Below are positions 5,272-12,884 of a DNA stretch of 14,245 nucleotides, piece by piece. The position numbers and the translations under genes were made by a program. The notes under the pieces are model-generated. The model did not search any database and was not told where the DNA came from. It was given only the letters and a program-made list of their open reading frames with translations. This DNA is from CAZWIT01 sp964533435 (GTDB lineage Bacteria; Patescibacteriota; Patescibacteriia; UBA1558; GWA2-36-10): assembly GCA_964533435.1 (NCBI GenBank), contig CAZHLU010000025.1:1-14245 (forward strand). Reading direction: 5' to 3'. The first letter of the stretch is position 1. Each line of letters begins with the position of its first letter.

Positions 5272-5811
5272 ATGATAGAAATACAAGCAAAATTAAACAA
5301 TGCAAAACTCGCACCTAAAAAAGTGCGTTTGGTTGCGGATGCTATTCGTGGTCAAGCTGTGATTAAAGCTCAAGAGCGTTTGGCAGTGATTTTTAAGAAA
5401 TCATCTCCAGTGCTTATCAAGCTTTTGCGTTCAGCTATTGCCAATGCTAAAGATCGTTACGAAGTAAAAGAAGAAGATCTAATAGTAAAAAGCATTCAGG
5501 TTAACAAAGGCCGTGATTTAAAACGTTGGCGTCCAGCTGCTTTTGGTCGGGCTCATCCTTTTAGTACACATTATTGTCACGTTACTTTGGTTTTAGGTTT
5601 AAAACCTGGTGCTAGTGCCAAAGCTTTGACTAAAGAAAAAGTTGCCGTTGAAACTGTAGATTTGACTAAAGTAGAAAATAAAGCAGCTGCTAAAGAAGCA
5701 GGCGCTGTTGATAAAGCTAAAGGTCTTAAAGAAACAATTGGCAAATTAAAGAAAACTAAAGCTCAAAATATTGATAATAAGGCCAAGGGCGTTAGAGTAA
5801 AAAAAGGTTAA
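5272..5811 (+). CDS. rplV: 50S ribosomal protein L22 (uL22) with long basic C-terminal tail
   Basis: L22 has a globular domain on the ribosome surface and a beta-hairpin that lines the exit tunnel and contacts all 23S domains. The core (residues 1 to about 111) includes NNAKLAPKKVRLVADAIRG, LLRSAIANAKDRYEV, and the hairpin segment NKGRDLKRWRPAAFGRAHPF. Residues 112-179 are a Lys/Ala-rich tail of about 68 residues that the family normally lacks; total 179 against about 110. The ATG at 5272 follows a weak TAGGA directly upstream that is too close to serve as a normal Shine-Dalgarno. It lies 9 nt after rpsS and 4 nt before rpsC. Confidence 0.98.
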   Translation: MIEIQAKLNNAKLAPKKVRLVADAIRGQAVIKAQERLAVIFKKSSPVLIKLLRSAIANAKDRYEVKEEDLIVKSIQVNKGRDLKRWRPAAFGRAHPFSTHYCHVTLVLGLKPGASAKALTKEKVAVETVDLTKVENKAAAKEAGAVDKAKGLKETIGKLKKTKAQNIDNKAKGVRVKKG

Positions 5812-5815
5812 TTAT

Positions 5816-6595
5816 ATGGGAAAGAAAGTAAATCCAAGAGTATTTCGTCTCGGTTTAAGCGAACGTTGGCGCTCACGCTGGTTTGCTGGTAAAGATTATG
5901 CCAAATTTTTACAGCAAGACATTTTGATTCGCAAATTTTTACAAGTCGAATTAAAAGAAGCTGGTGTTGATCGTGTTGAAATAGAAAGAAATCGTGGCGA
6001 AATTATAATTAATATTATTGCTGCTAAACCAGGCGTAATTATTGGTAGAGGCGGTGCTGGTATTGAAGAATTAAAAGCCAAGGTTGTTCGTAAAATTTTA
6101 GGCAAAGGCATTAAATTACAAGTTAATGTTACTGAAGTACAATCTGCTAACTTGTCAGCCAATGTTATTATTCAAAATATCAAAGAAGATATTGAGAAAC
6201 GTATGCCTTATCGTCGCACCATGAAGCAGAATATTGAAAAAGTCATGAAAGCTGGTGCTAAAGGTGTTCGTATCAAAGTAGCCGGTCGTTTAAACGGTGC
6301 TGAAATTGCTCGTTCAGAAAAATTATCAGAAGGTTCTATTCCTTTACAGACCTTACGCGCTAATATTGATTATAGTCGTGGCGTTGCCAATACTATCTAT
6401 GGTGTCATTGGTATTAAAGTTTGGATTTATAAAGGTGAGTATTTTGATAAAACAGTTAAACCAAAAGAAGAAATTAAAGTTTCACAAAAAACTGTTAAAT
6501 TGTTTAATAAAGACAAAGCTGTTTCTTTAGCATCTTTGACTAAAGATACTGGTGAAGCTTTAAATAAACCAGTTAAAAAAACCACTAAAAAATAG
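5816..6595 (+). CDS. rpsC: 30S ribosomal protein S3 (uS3)
   Basis: S3 forms part of the mRNA entry channel and helicase activity of the small subunit. The 259-residue product opens with the family start GKKVNPRVFRLGL and contains a KH domain with the GxxG loop GRGG at residues 77-80 (in KPGVIIGRGGAGIEEL). The C-terminal domain follows: MKAGAKGVRIKVAGRLNGAEIARSE and the closing segment IGIKVWIYKGE near residue 208. About 50 further residues, rich in Lys and Thr, extend beyond this. The last codons of rplV supply a weak AAAAAGG about 9 nt before the ATG, one of the few purine-rich sites near a start here. Confidence 0.98.
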   Translation: MGKKVNPRVFRLGLSERWRSRWFAGKDYAKFLQQDILIRKFLQVELKEAGVDRVEIERNRGEIIINIIAAKPGVIIGRGGAGIEELKAKVVRKILGKGIKLQVNVTEVQSANLSANVIIQNIKEDIEKRMPYRRTMKQNIEKVMKAGAKGVRIKVAGRLNGAEIARSEKLSEGSIPLQTLRANIDYSRGVANTIYGVIGIKVWIYKGEYFDKTVKPKEEIKVSQKTVKLFNKDKAVSLASLTKDTGEALNKPVKKTTKK

Positions 6596-6617
6596 GATAA
6601 ATTGATTTATTAATAAT

Positions 6618-7034
6618 ATGTTAGCACCCAAGAAATTAAAACATAGAAAATGGCATCGTGGTGACCAGATAAAAGGTAAGGCAACCCGCAATACTACTTT
6701 AGCTTATGGCCAATTTGGTTTAAAAAGCTTAGAAGCAGGTTGGGTTTCCGCTCGTCAAATCGAATCAGCCCGTCGCGCTATTGTTGGTTATATTCAACGT
6801 GGTGGTGATGTTTTTATCCGTATTTTTCCAGACAAACCAATTACTTTCAAAGGCAACGAAATGCCGATGGGTAAAGGTAAAGGTGCTGTTGATCATTATG
6901 TAGCAGTAGTAAAACCTGGTACTGTCATGTTTGAAATGCGTGGTGTTGACGAGGCTAGTGCTCGTAGAGCTATTGATTTAGCTAGACATAAATTATCAGT
7001 TAAAAGTAAATTTGTTAGTAAAGAGTTAAAATAA
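6618..7034 (+). CDS. rplP: 50S ribosomal protein L16 (uL16)
   Basis: L16 is a late-assembly protein near the A site and central protuberance. The 138-residue product matches the family throughout: the start MLAPKKLKHRKWHRG, GQFGLKSLEAGWVSARQIESARRAI, then IFPDKPIT and MGKGKGAVDHYVAVVKPG. At the place where E. coli has Arg81, the residue hydroxylated by YcfD/RoxA (VRMGKGKG), this protein has Pro83 (MPMGKGKG), so that modification cannot occur here. It is 22 nt after rpsC and 4 nt before rpmC; the start context is AATAATATG with no Shine-Dalgarno. Confidence 0.98.
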   Translation: MLAPKKLKHRKWHRGDQIKGKATRNTTLAYGQFGLKSLEAGWVSARQIESARRAIVGYIQRGGDVFIRIFPDKPITFKGNEMPMGKGKGAVDHYVAVVKPGTVMFEMRGVDEASARRAIDLARHKLSVKSKFVSKELK

Positions 7035-7038
7035 TTTT

Positions 7039-7278
7039 ATGGATTTTCAAGAGATTAAAAAATTGAGCTCAGGCGATTTGCATAAGCATTTGACCGAACT
7101 AAGACAGAAAGTGCGTGAATTACGTTTTAGTATTGCTAATAATCAGTTAAAAAATATGCACGAATTTCGTCAAACAAAACTTGCTATTGCTAGAATTTTA
7201 ACTGTTTTAAAACAACAAGAAAAAACAACAGTCAAAGCAGTTGAGACTAAGAATAGTCAGGAAGACCATAAAGAATAA
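7039..7278 (+). CDS. rpmC: 50S ribosomal protein L29 (uL29)
   Basis: L29 is a small helical protein beside L23 at the tunnel exit. The 79-residue product shows the characteristic antiparallel helices, with EIKKLSSGDLHKHLTELRQKVRELRF and the family motif region NNQLKNMHEFRQTKLAIARILTVL. The last 15 or so residues (KTTVKAVETKNSQEDHKE) go slightly beyond the usual 60-70. It sits in the standard L16-L29-S17 order. Its final codons share a 17-nt identical stretch with the rplB-rpsS spacer, probably by chance. Confidence 0.96.
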   Translation: MDFQEIKKLSSGDLHKHLTELRQKVRELRFSIANNQLKNMHEFRQTKLAIARILTVLKQQEKTTVKAVETKNSQEDHKE

Positions 7279-7291
7279 ATAATTTTTTTAT

Positions 7292-7564
7292 ATGAAATCT
7301 GTAAAGAAAAATGAGCAAGCTAAAGTTATACATCGCCGTCGTTTGATTGGTGTTGTGTTTAGCGACAAGATGATTAATACCGTAGTAGTAAAAGTAATTA
7401 CGGTAAAAATGCATCCTAAATATAAAAAGCAATATCAACAAAGTCGTAAGTATAAAGCTCATGTTATCGATAAAACTTATAAAGTTGGTGATGAAGTTAT
7501 TATTGAAGCTTGCAGACCAATGTCCGCCGATAAACGTTGGCGCGTTGTGAGTAAAGTTAAATAA
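7292..7564 (+). CDS. rpsQ: 30S ribosomal protein S17 (uS17)
   Basis: S17 is a primary 16S rRNA binder with an OB fold. The 90-residue product shows RRRLIGVVFSDKMINTVVVKV, then HPKYKKQYQQSRKYKAHVID, and ends GDEVIIEACRPMSADKRWRVVSKV, all typical of the family. Length is normal. The ATG at 7292 follows a T-run and TATATG, without a Shine-Dalgarno, 13 nt after rpmC. Confidence 0.97.
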   Translation: MKSVKKNEQAKVIHRRRLIGVVFSDKMINTVVVKVITVKMHPKYKKQYQQSRKYKAHVIDKTYKVGDEVIIEACRPMSADKRWRVVSKVK

Positions 7565-7574
7565 ATTAAAATAT

Positions 7575-7946
7575 ATGATACAGCATCGTTCAATGTTACA
7601 AGTCGCGGATAATTCTGGAGCAAAATTGGTCCAGTGTATTCGAGTTTTAGGTGGTTACCAAAAGCGTTATGCCCAAATTGGGGATATGATTAATGTTGTC
7701 GTAAAAGTAGCTCAACCTCATGCTCAAGTAAAAAAGAGTCAGGTATTACATGCCGTGATTGTTAGACAACATAAAGAAGTTCGTCGTAGTAGCGGTGTTT
7801 ATATTCGTTTTGATGATAATGCGGTCGTAATTATTGATAAAAAATCCAAAGAGCCAGTCGGTAGTCGTATTTTTGGACCGGTGGCTAGAGAATTAAGAGC
7901 TAAAGGTTATAATAAAATTATATCCTTAGCCTCAGAAGTATTATAA
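7575..7946 (+). CDS. rplN: 50S ribosomal protein L14 (uL14)
   Basis: L14 lies at the subunit interface, contacts L19 and 16S helix 14, and is the landing site of the silencing factor RsfS. The 123-residue product has the usual length and the signature start MIQHRSMLQVADNSGAKLVQCIRVLGG, followed by GDMINVVVKVA, VLHAVIVRQHKEVRRSSGVYIRFDDNAVVII and GSRIFGPVARELRAKGYNKIISLA. It is separated from rplX by a single nucleotide, which suggests coupled translation. Confidence 0.98.
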   Translation: MIQHRSMLQVADNSGAKLVQCIRVLGGYQKRYAQIGDMINVVVKVAQPHAQVKKSQVLHAVIVRQHKEVRRSSGVYIRFDDNAVVIIDKKSKEPVGSRIFGPVARELRAKGYNKIISLASEVL

Positions 7947-7947
7947 T

Positions 7948-8292
7948 ATGGCTACTAAAATTAAAGTTAATGATAAAGTTTTCATTATTGCCGGCAAAGA
8001 AAAAGGTAAAGTTGGCAAAGTGATTCAAGTTTTACCACAAGGTAACAAAATTGTGGTCGAGGGTGTTAATGTTATGTATAAACATTTACGCACTCAGAAA
8101 AAAGGCGATAAAGGCCAAAGAGTTCAATTTAATGGACCATTAAATATTAGTAATGTGTTATTAAATTGTCCAAAATGTGGCAAAAATTCTAGAGTTGGTT
8201 TTCAAGTATCAAGTTTGACTGGAGAAGATAAAAAGTCTGTCAAAAAAACCAAAGTTAGAATATGTAAAAAATGCCAAGAAGTTATTGATTAA
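7948..8292 (+). CDS. rplX: 50S ribosomal protein L24 (uL24), zinc-ribbon type
   Basis: L24 is one of the two assembly-initiating proteins of the large subunit and sits near the tunnel exit. The 114-residue product carries the KOW motif near the start (NDKVFIIAGKEKGKVGKVIQVLP) and the following VEGVNVMYKHLRTQ. The C-terminal part holds four cysteines, C74 and C77 (CPKC) and C106 and C109 (CKKC), which would bind zinc; this ribbon occurs in many bacterial L24 proteins. It starts one nucleotide after rplN, in ATAATATG. Confidence 0.98.
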   Translation: MATKIKVNDKVFIIAGKEKGKVGKVIQVLPQGNKIVVEGVNVMYKHLRTQKKGDKGQRVQFNGPLNISNVLLNCPKCGKNSRVGFQVSSLTGEDKKSVKKTKVRICKKCQEVID

Positions 8293-8328
8293 TATATTAT
8301 TATAAAATAGTAAAATTGATTCACGGTT

Positions 8329-8880
8329 ATGAATAAATTACAAGAAAAATATCAAACCAGTTTAAGACCAGAGCTCAAAAAAACTTTGGCTTTAGACAAT
8401 ATTATGTCCGTACCAAAAGTTTTGAAGGTAGTGGTCAATATTGGTATTGGTAAAGCTTCTCAAGACAAAAAGTATATTGATATCGGTGAAGCAATTTTGA
8501 CTCGCATTACTGGTCAAAAACCAGTACTCACTAAGGCTAAAAAATCAATTTCTAATTTTAAAATTAGAGAAGGTATGATAATTGGTGCCAAAGTTACTTT
8601 GCGAGGCAAGATGATGTATGATTTTTTAGAGAAATTAATTAATAGCACCATCCCTCGTTTACGTGATTTTTATGGATTAGAAACAAAAAAAGGTTTTGAT
8701 GGTCAAGGAAATTATATTTTAGGTTTTAAAGAACACATTGTTTTTCCAGAAATTGGTATGGAAGATGCTGACAAGACTCATGGTCTAGAAATAGCTATTA
8801 ATACCTCAGCCAAAAACAACGAAGAGGCATTAGCCTTACTTACTGCCTTGGGATTTCCTTTTAAGAAAGCTAAAAAATAA
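8329..8880 (+). CDS. rplE: 50S ribosomal protein L5 (uL5)
   Basis: L5 binds 5S rRNA and contacts P-site tRNA and S13. The 183-residue product is of normal length, with MSVPKVLKVVVNIGIGKASQD near the N-terminus, then ITGQKPVLTKAKKSISNFKIREGMIIGAKVTLRG, and PRLRDFYGL followed by GNYILGFKEHIVFPEI. These are strong family signatures. A 36-nt spacer separates it from rplX; the start ATG is preceded by CACGGTT with no Shine-Dalgarno. The spacer shows no hairpin. Confidence 0.98.
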   Translation: MNKLQEKYQTSLRPELKKTLALDNIMSVPKVLKVVVNIGIGKASQDKKYIDIGEAILTRITGQKPVLTKAKKSISNFKIREGMIIGAKVTLRGKMMYDFLEKLINSTIPRLRDFYGLETKKGFDGQGNYILGFKEHIVFPEIGMEDADKTHGLEIAINTSAKNNEEALALLTALGFPFKKAKK

Positions 8881-8908
8881 TATCAAGTAAAAGATTAATT
8901 TAAATATT

Positions 8909-9094
8909 ATGGCAACTAAAGCAAGAATAGCAAAGTCAAAGAAAAAGCCAAAATTCTCAACTAGAATTGTGAGACGTTGTTGGCGTTGTGGTCGTAACCG
9001 TTCCTATATCGGAGCTGTTAAGATGTGTCGTATTTGTTTTAGAGAATTAGCTGACAAAGGTGAATTACCTGGTGTTACTAAATCTAGCTGGTAA
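8909..9094 (+). CDS. rpsN: 30S ribosomal protein S14, zinc-binding type Z (uS14)
   Basis: S14 binds 16S rRNA in the head of the small subunit. This is the short zinc form: 61 residues with C24-x2-C27 and C40-x2-C43 forming a zinc site (CWRCGRN ... CRICFRELAD), ending GELPGVTKSSW as usual. The longer zinc-free form of about 100 residues is not present here. It lies between rplE and rpsH, its standard place. The downstream 46-nt spacer is almost entirely A/T and includes two TATAAT sequences. Confidence 0.98.
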   Translation: MATKARIAKSKKKPKFSTRIVRRCWRCGRNRSYIGAVKMCRICFRELADKGELPGVTKSSW

Positions 9095-9140
9095 ATATAA
9101 TTTAAATATAATTTTATATAAAAATAAGTAAAGTATAAAT

Positions 9141-9530
9141 ATGATAGATTCCATTGCCGACATGTTAACTAGAATTCGCAATGCTTCTGCGGTAAAAAAG
9201 ACAGAGGTAGTGATGCCTTGCTCAAAAATTAAGATGAGTATTGCTGAAATTTTAGTTAGAGAGAATTATATTGGGAGTGTCGAAAAAATAAAAGTGGGTA
9301 AATTTGATTTTATTCGCTTAAAATTAAAATATGCTGACCATGGTCCAGTAATTCGTCACATCAAAAATATTTCTACTCCTGGTCAGAGGATTTATGTATC
9401 CACTAAAGATATACCACAAATCTTAAATGGTTATGGTACGGCTATTATTTCTACTTCTCGCGGCTTAATGACTGGTAAAGAAGCAGCTAAAAATAAAGTC
9501 GGTGGTGAATTAATGTTTGAAATTTGGTAA
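9141..9530 (+). CDS. rpsH: 30S ribosomal protein S8 (uS8)
   Basis: S8 binds the central domain of 16S rRNA; in E. coli it is also the translational repressor of the spc operon. The 129-residue product begins IDSIADMLTRIRNAS, a clear signature, and ends with TSRGLMTGKEAAKNKVGGELMFEIW, where the family typically has a Cys in the final VGGE...CxxW segment; here it is MFEIW. Length is normal. The gene precedes rplF by 4 nt. I see no obvious copy of the 16S helix 21 mimic seen in the E. coli spc mRNA, but did not search exhaustively. Confidence 0.98.
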   Translation: MIDSIADMLTRIRNASAVKKTEVVMPCSKIKMSIAEILVRENYIGSVEKIKVGKFDFIRLKLKYADHGPVIRHIKNISTPGQRIYVSTKDIPQILNGYGTAIISTSRGLMTGKEAAKNKVGGELMFEIW

Positions 9531-9534
9531 TTAT

Positions 9535-10074
9535 ATGTCCAGAATAGGAAAAAAAATAATTATAATCCCTGAAAAAGTTGAGGTTAAAATCAACGCTCAG
9601 GTAGTAGCAGTCAAAGGGCCAAAAGGTAACCTAGAGTTGACTTTGCCCAATGGCATAAAAGTCGTTCAAGATGGTGGTAATTTACAGTTGACTTTGGAAT
9701 CCAAAGAAAAAGGAGCCGATGCTCTATGGGGTTTATCTAGAGCCTTACTACAAAATGCTATTACTGGCGTTTCTCAGGGTTTTAGTAAAATTTTAGAGAT
9801 TAATGGTGTTGGTTTCAAAGCTGCTATGCAGGGTAAAAAATTAATGCTAAACGTAGGTTTTTCTCATCAAGTGGAGTATGATTCACCGCTTGGAATTACT
9901 ATTAGCGTAGAAAAAAACCAAATAACAGTTAGCGGTATTGATCGTCAATTAGTTGGTCAGACTGCAGCTGAAATTAGAGCTATTAAAAAACCAGAACCTT
10001 ACAAAGGTAAAGGCATTAAATATATAGATGAAACTATTCGTCGTAAAGCTGGTAAAGTAGTAAAATCGGCTTAA
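9535..10074 (+). CDS. rplF: 50S ribosomal protein L6 (uL6)
   Basis: L6 lies near the sarcin-ricin loop and the factor-binding site. The product has 179 residues from the ATG at 9535, with the family start MSRIGKKIIIIPEKVEVK, GPKGNLELTLPNGI, and the C-terminal signature PEPYKGKGIKYIDETIRRKAGK. The frame is open further upstream to a TTG at 9517 inside rpsH, but that would add six unrelated residues and an overlap. The ATG matches the conserved N-terminus and leaves a 4-nt gap to rpsH, so I use it. Confidence 0.98.
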   Translation: MSRIGKKIIIIPEKVEVKINAQVVAVKGPKGNLELTLPNGIKVVQDGGNLQLTLESKEKGADALWGLSRALLQNAITGVSQGFSKILEINGVGFKAAMQGKKLMLNVGFSHQVEYDSPLGITISVEKNQITVSGIDRQLVGQTAAEIRAIKKPEPYKGKGIKYIDETIRRKAGKVVKSA

Positions 10075-10088
10075 AGATTTGAAAACAT

Positions 10089-10445
10089 ATGAAGGATTTA
10101 AATAAAGCAAAAGTACAAAAAATCGTCCGTCGACGCATTAGAACTAGGGCTAAAATGCAAGGTACAGCCAGCAAGCCCCGTGTTTCAGTTTTTCGTAGTT
10201 TAATGCACATTTATGCCCAAGCTATTAATGATGATGCTAAAACCACATTAGTGGCTGCTTCTGATAAAGAGCTTAAAGCATCAGCTAAAAAACAAGATTT
10301 AGCTGCTCAAGTTGGTGAGCTTTTGGGTAAAAAATTACAGGATAAAAAAATTAGCCAGGTAATCTTTGATCGTGGTGCTTATAAATATCACGGTAGAGTG
10401 AAAATGTTAGCCGAAGGCTTAAGAAAATCTGGTATTAAATTTTAA
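10089..10445 (+). CDS. rplR: 50S ribosomal protein L18 (uL18)
   Basis: L18 binds 5S rRNA together with L5. The 118-residue product has the basic N-terminal region RRRIRTRAKMQGTASKPRVSVFRSLMHIYAQAIND, a TTLVAASDKELK segment, and the C-terminal VIFDRGAYKYHGRVKMLAEGLRKSGI, all characteristic. Length is normal. It lies 14 nt after rplF and 5 nt before rpsE. Confidence 0.98.
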   Translation: MKDLNKAKVQKIVRRRIRTRAKMQGTASKPRVSVFRSLMHIYAQAINDDAKTTLVAASDKELKASAKKQDLAAQVGELLGKKLQDKKISQVIFDRGAYKYHGRVKMLAEGLRKSGIKF

Positions 10446-10450
10446 ATATT

Positions 10451-11104
10451 ATGGATAATATCAAGCAGCAAAATTTAAGCGTGGAGACTACTACTGATCA
10501 AAATAATGATCATACAGCTAAACGTAAATATAGTGGCCGTCCCATGCCAAGCAGAGCTCGTCGTGAAAAAGTTAGCGATGAATTTGAACAACGTATTATT
10601 GATTTAGCCAGAGTAACTCGTGTAATGGCTGGCGGCAAAAGAATGAAGTTTAGAGCCTGTTTAGTTTTGGGTGATAAAAATGGTCGCGTTGGTTTAGGTT
10701 TAGCTAAAGGTGCTGATGTTTCTCAAGCTATTTCCAAATCAGCTACTATGGCTAGAAAGCAAATCCAAACCGTACCTATTTATAATGGTACTATTCCACA
10801 CCAAGTGACAGTTAAGCTTAAATCAGCTAAAATAATGGTAAAGCCAGCTAAAAAAGGTAGTGGTATCAAGGCTGGCGGTGTAGTTCGTACTGTACTTGAG
10901 CTTGCTGGTATTAAAGATGTTACTGCTAAAATTTTAGGAACCAATAATAAAGTAAACAATGCTCGTGCTACTTTGCTTGCCTTGGCTTCCTTTGTCCCAG
11001 TTTCAGTTGTCAAAGCTACTGATAAAGATAAATCTAAAAATTCCGAAAGTAAAAATAATTTTAATAGAGATTATAAACCAGCTCAAAATAAAGTAAGAAA
11101 ATAA
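10451..11104 (+). CDS. rpsE: 30S ribosomal protein S5 (uS5) with N- and C-terminal extensions
   Basis: S5 contributes to decoding accuracy and the mRNA entry channel. The core runs from about residue 45 to 187: FEQRIIDLARVTRVMAGGKRMKF, GDKNGRVGLGLAKG, and GSGIKAGGVVRTVLELAGIKDVTAKILGTNN, with the usual ARATLLAL helix. An Asn/Thr/Lys-rich N-terminal extension of about 40 residues and a Lys/Asn-rich C-terminal tail of about 30 bring it to 217 residues, against about 166 in E. coli. Only 4 nt separate it from rplO, so rpmD (uL30), which normally stands here, is absent. Confidence 0.98.
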   Translation: MDNIKQQNLSVETTTDQNNDHTAKRKYSGRPMPSRARREKVSDEFEQRIIDLARVTRVMAGGKRMKFRACLVLGDKNGRVGLGLAKGADVSQAISKSATMARKQIQTVPIYNGTIPHQVTVKLKSAKIMVKPAKKGSGIKAGGVVRTVLELAGIKDVTAKILGTNNKVNNARATLLALASFVPVSVVKATDKDKSKNSESKNNFNRDYKPAQNKVRK

Positions 11105-11108
11105 TTGT

Positions 11109-11594
11109 ATGCTAGCTTTACATAACTTAAAATCTTCTACTGGATCAACAAAACGTCGCAAAAGATTGGGACGTGGTAGCGGTAGTGGTCATGGTAATTA
11201 TTCTACTCGTGGTATGAAAGGCCAACGAGCCAGATCTGGCGGTAAGTCCGGTCTAGCTTTGCGCAGTGTCAGAAGCTACTTATTACGTATTCCAAAAAAT
11301 CGTGGCTTTAGATCACTAGCTACTAAATTTGCTGTGGTAAATGTAGGAGTCTTAGAAGAAAATTTTAAAGCTGGCGAAACAGTCAATGTGAGAAGTTTAC
11401 ATAAATTAGGTTTAGTAAATACTACTACTGCCGGTTTGAAAGTTTTATCAAGTGGTGAATTAAAAAAGAATTTATTAGTAGAAGCCAACGCTTTTTCTGA
11501 AGGCGCTAAGGCAAAAATAGAAGCAGCTGGCGGCAAGATCAAGTTGGTCAAAAAGCAAAAAGCTGTTTCTGAAAAAGTTGCTGATAAAAAATAA
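11109..11594 (+). CDS. rplO: 50S ribosomal protein L15 (uL15)
   Basis: L15 is a mid-to-late assembly protein that penetrates the large subunit. The 161-residue product has the glycine-rich basic start HNLKSSTGSTKRRKRLGRG, then GSGHGNYSTRGMKGQRARSGGK, and the C-terminal globular domain with VNVRSLHKLGLV and LVEANAFSEGAKAKIEAAGGKI. A short Lys-rich tail follows. The core fits the family. It starts 4 nt after rpsE and ends 2 nt before secY, so translation of the two is probably coupled. Confidence 0.98.
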   Translation: MLALHNLKSSTGSTKRRKRLGRGSGSGHGNYSTRGMKGQRARSGGKSGLALRSVRSYLLRIPKNRGFRSLATKFAVVNVGVLEENFKAGETVNVRSLHKLGLVNTTTAGLKVLSSGELKKNLLVEANAFSEGAKAKIEAAGGKIKLVKKQKAVSEKVADKK

Positions 11595-11596
11595 TT

Positions 11597-12874
11597 ATGC
11601 TCGCAAAATTAAAACAACTTCTTAAGGCCAAAGATGTTCGCAATAGTATCTTGTTTGTTTTAGGATTACTTGTTATTTATAGAATTGCAGCCCATGTACC
11701 AATTCCTGGTATCGATGTCATTGCCCTTAAGGATTATTTACAAAATAATCAACTTTTAGGATTACTCAGTGTATTTTCTGGCGGCTCTCTCCAGAATTTT
11801 TCAGTTATTATGTTGGGAGTTGGCCCTTATATTACAGCTTCTATTATCTTGCAGTTAATGGTAATGATAGTGCCAAAGTTAGAAGCTTTGAGCAAAGAAG
11901 GTGAATATGGCCAACAAAAGATTAATCAATATACTAGAATTTTGACAGTGCCATTATCTTTTATTCAGGCCTATAGTTATATTAAATTATTATCCAATCA
12001 ATCAGGCGGTCAGTTGCTTGCTAATATGACTATTTATCAGATGTTAACTACCATTGTTATTATTACGGCGGGCACTATGTTTTTGGTGTGGCTAGGTGAG
12101 CTTATTACCGAAAAACATGTTGGCAATGGCGTATCTTTGATTATCTTTGCTGGCATTGTGGCTAGAGTTCCGGCTAGTATTCGTAACACTTTTGTATCTT
12201 TTGATAATACCATGGTTTTGAATTTATTAATTTTTATAGCCATTGGTTTAATCACAATCGCGGCCGTTGTCTTAATGACTGAAGGTCAACGTAATATTCC
12301 TGTGTCATACGCTCGTCATATGGTTGGTACTCGTAGTGTAGGTGGTGTTAATACTCATTTACCTTTACGAGTAAATCAAGCTGGTGTTATTCCAATTATC
12401 TTTGCAGTTTCAGTTATTTTGTTTCCTTCAATGGTAGCTCAATTTTTTGTCAATTCTCAAGTAGCAAGTCTGGCAAATTTTTCCCATTGGATTTTAGGTG
12501 TTTTTAAGAATCAAACAATTTACGCTATTATTTATTTTATTTTGGTTTTCTTGTTTACCTATTTTTATACTTCGGTTATTTTTAAACCAACTCAGATTGC
12601 TGAAAATTTACAAAAACAAGGCGGTTTTATTCCTGGTATTCGTCCTGGTAGGCCAACTTCTGATTATTTAAATTCAGTCATGAATAGGGTAATTTTGGCT
12701 GGAGCTATATTTTTAGGCTTGATTGCTATTTTACCAATTGTAGTGAGTCCTTTGACTGGCATCACCACCTTTGCTTTAGGTGGTACTAGTTTGCTCATCG
12801 TTGTTTCGGTGGTTATAGAAACCTTAAAACAAATAGATGCCCAGTTAGTAATGAGGGACTATGAAGGATTATAG
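11597..12874 (+). CDS. secY: Preprotein translocase channel subunit SecY
   Basis: SecY is the pore of the SecYEG translocon in the cytoplasmic membrane and passes unfolded exported and membrane proteins. The 425-residue product is of normal length and shows ten hydrophobic segments, at roughly residues 18-36, 70-92, 116-133, 148-168, 178-195, 207-228, 262-282, 307-328, 367-385 and 392-408. The early VPIPGID motif, the LPLRVNQAGVIPIIFA segment of TM7 and the C5 cytoplasmic loop QIAENLQKQGGFIPGIRPG (333-351), which contacts SecA and the ribosome, are all present. It closes the spc-like operon as in most bacteria. It stops with TAG and is followed by an intrinsic terminator. SecE and SecG are not in this window. 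Confidence 0.99.
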   Translation: MLAKLKQLLKAKDVRNSILFVLGLLVIYRIAAHVPIPGIDVIALKDYLQNNQLLGLLSVFSGGSLQNFSVIMLGVGPYITASIILQLMVMIVPKLEALSKEGEYGQQKINQYTRILTVPLSFIQAYSYIKLLSNQSGGQLLANMTIYQMLTTIVIITAGTMFLVWLGELITEKHVGNGVSLIIFAGIVARVPASIRNTFVSFDNTMVLNLLIFIAIGLITIAAVVLMTEGQRNIPVSYARHMVGTRSVGGVNTHLPLRVNQAGVIPIIFAVSVILFPSMVAQFFVNSQVASLANFSHWILGVFKNQTIYAIIYFILVFLFTYFYTSVIFKPTQIAENLQKQGGFIPGIRPGRPTSDYLNSVMNRVILAGAIFLGLIAILPIVVSPLTGITTFALGGTSLLIVVSVVIETLKQIDAQLVMRDYEGL

Positions 12875-12884
12875 ATTTTATAGT

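Noticed and set aside
9096..9112. Two TATAAT boxes in the rpsN-rpsH spacer as an internal promoter
   Set aside because: The spacer is almost pure A/T, no -35 hexamer stands at proper spacing, and operon continuity is expected; chance matches are likely.
9517..9534. TTG start of rplF inside rpsH
   Set aside because: The conserved L6 N-terminus MSRIGKK begins at the ATG at 9535; the six upstream codons are not part of the family.
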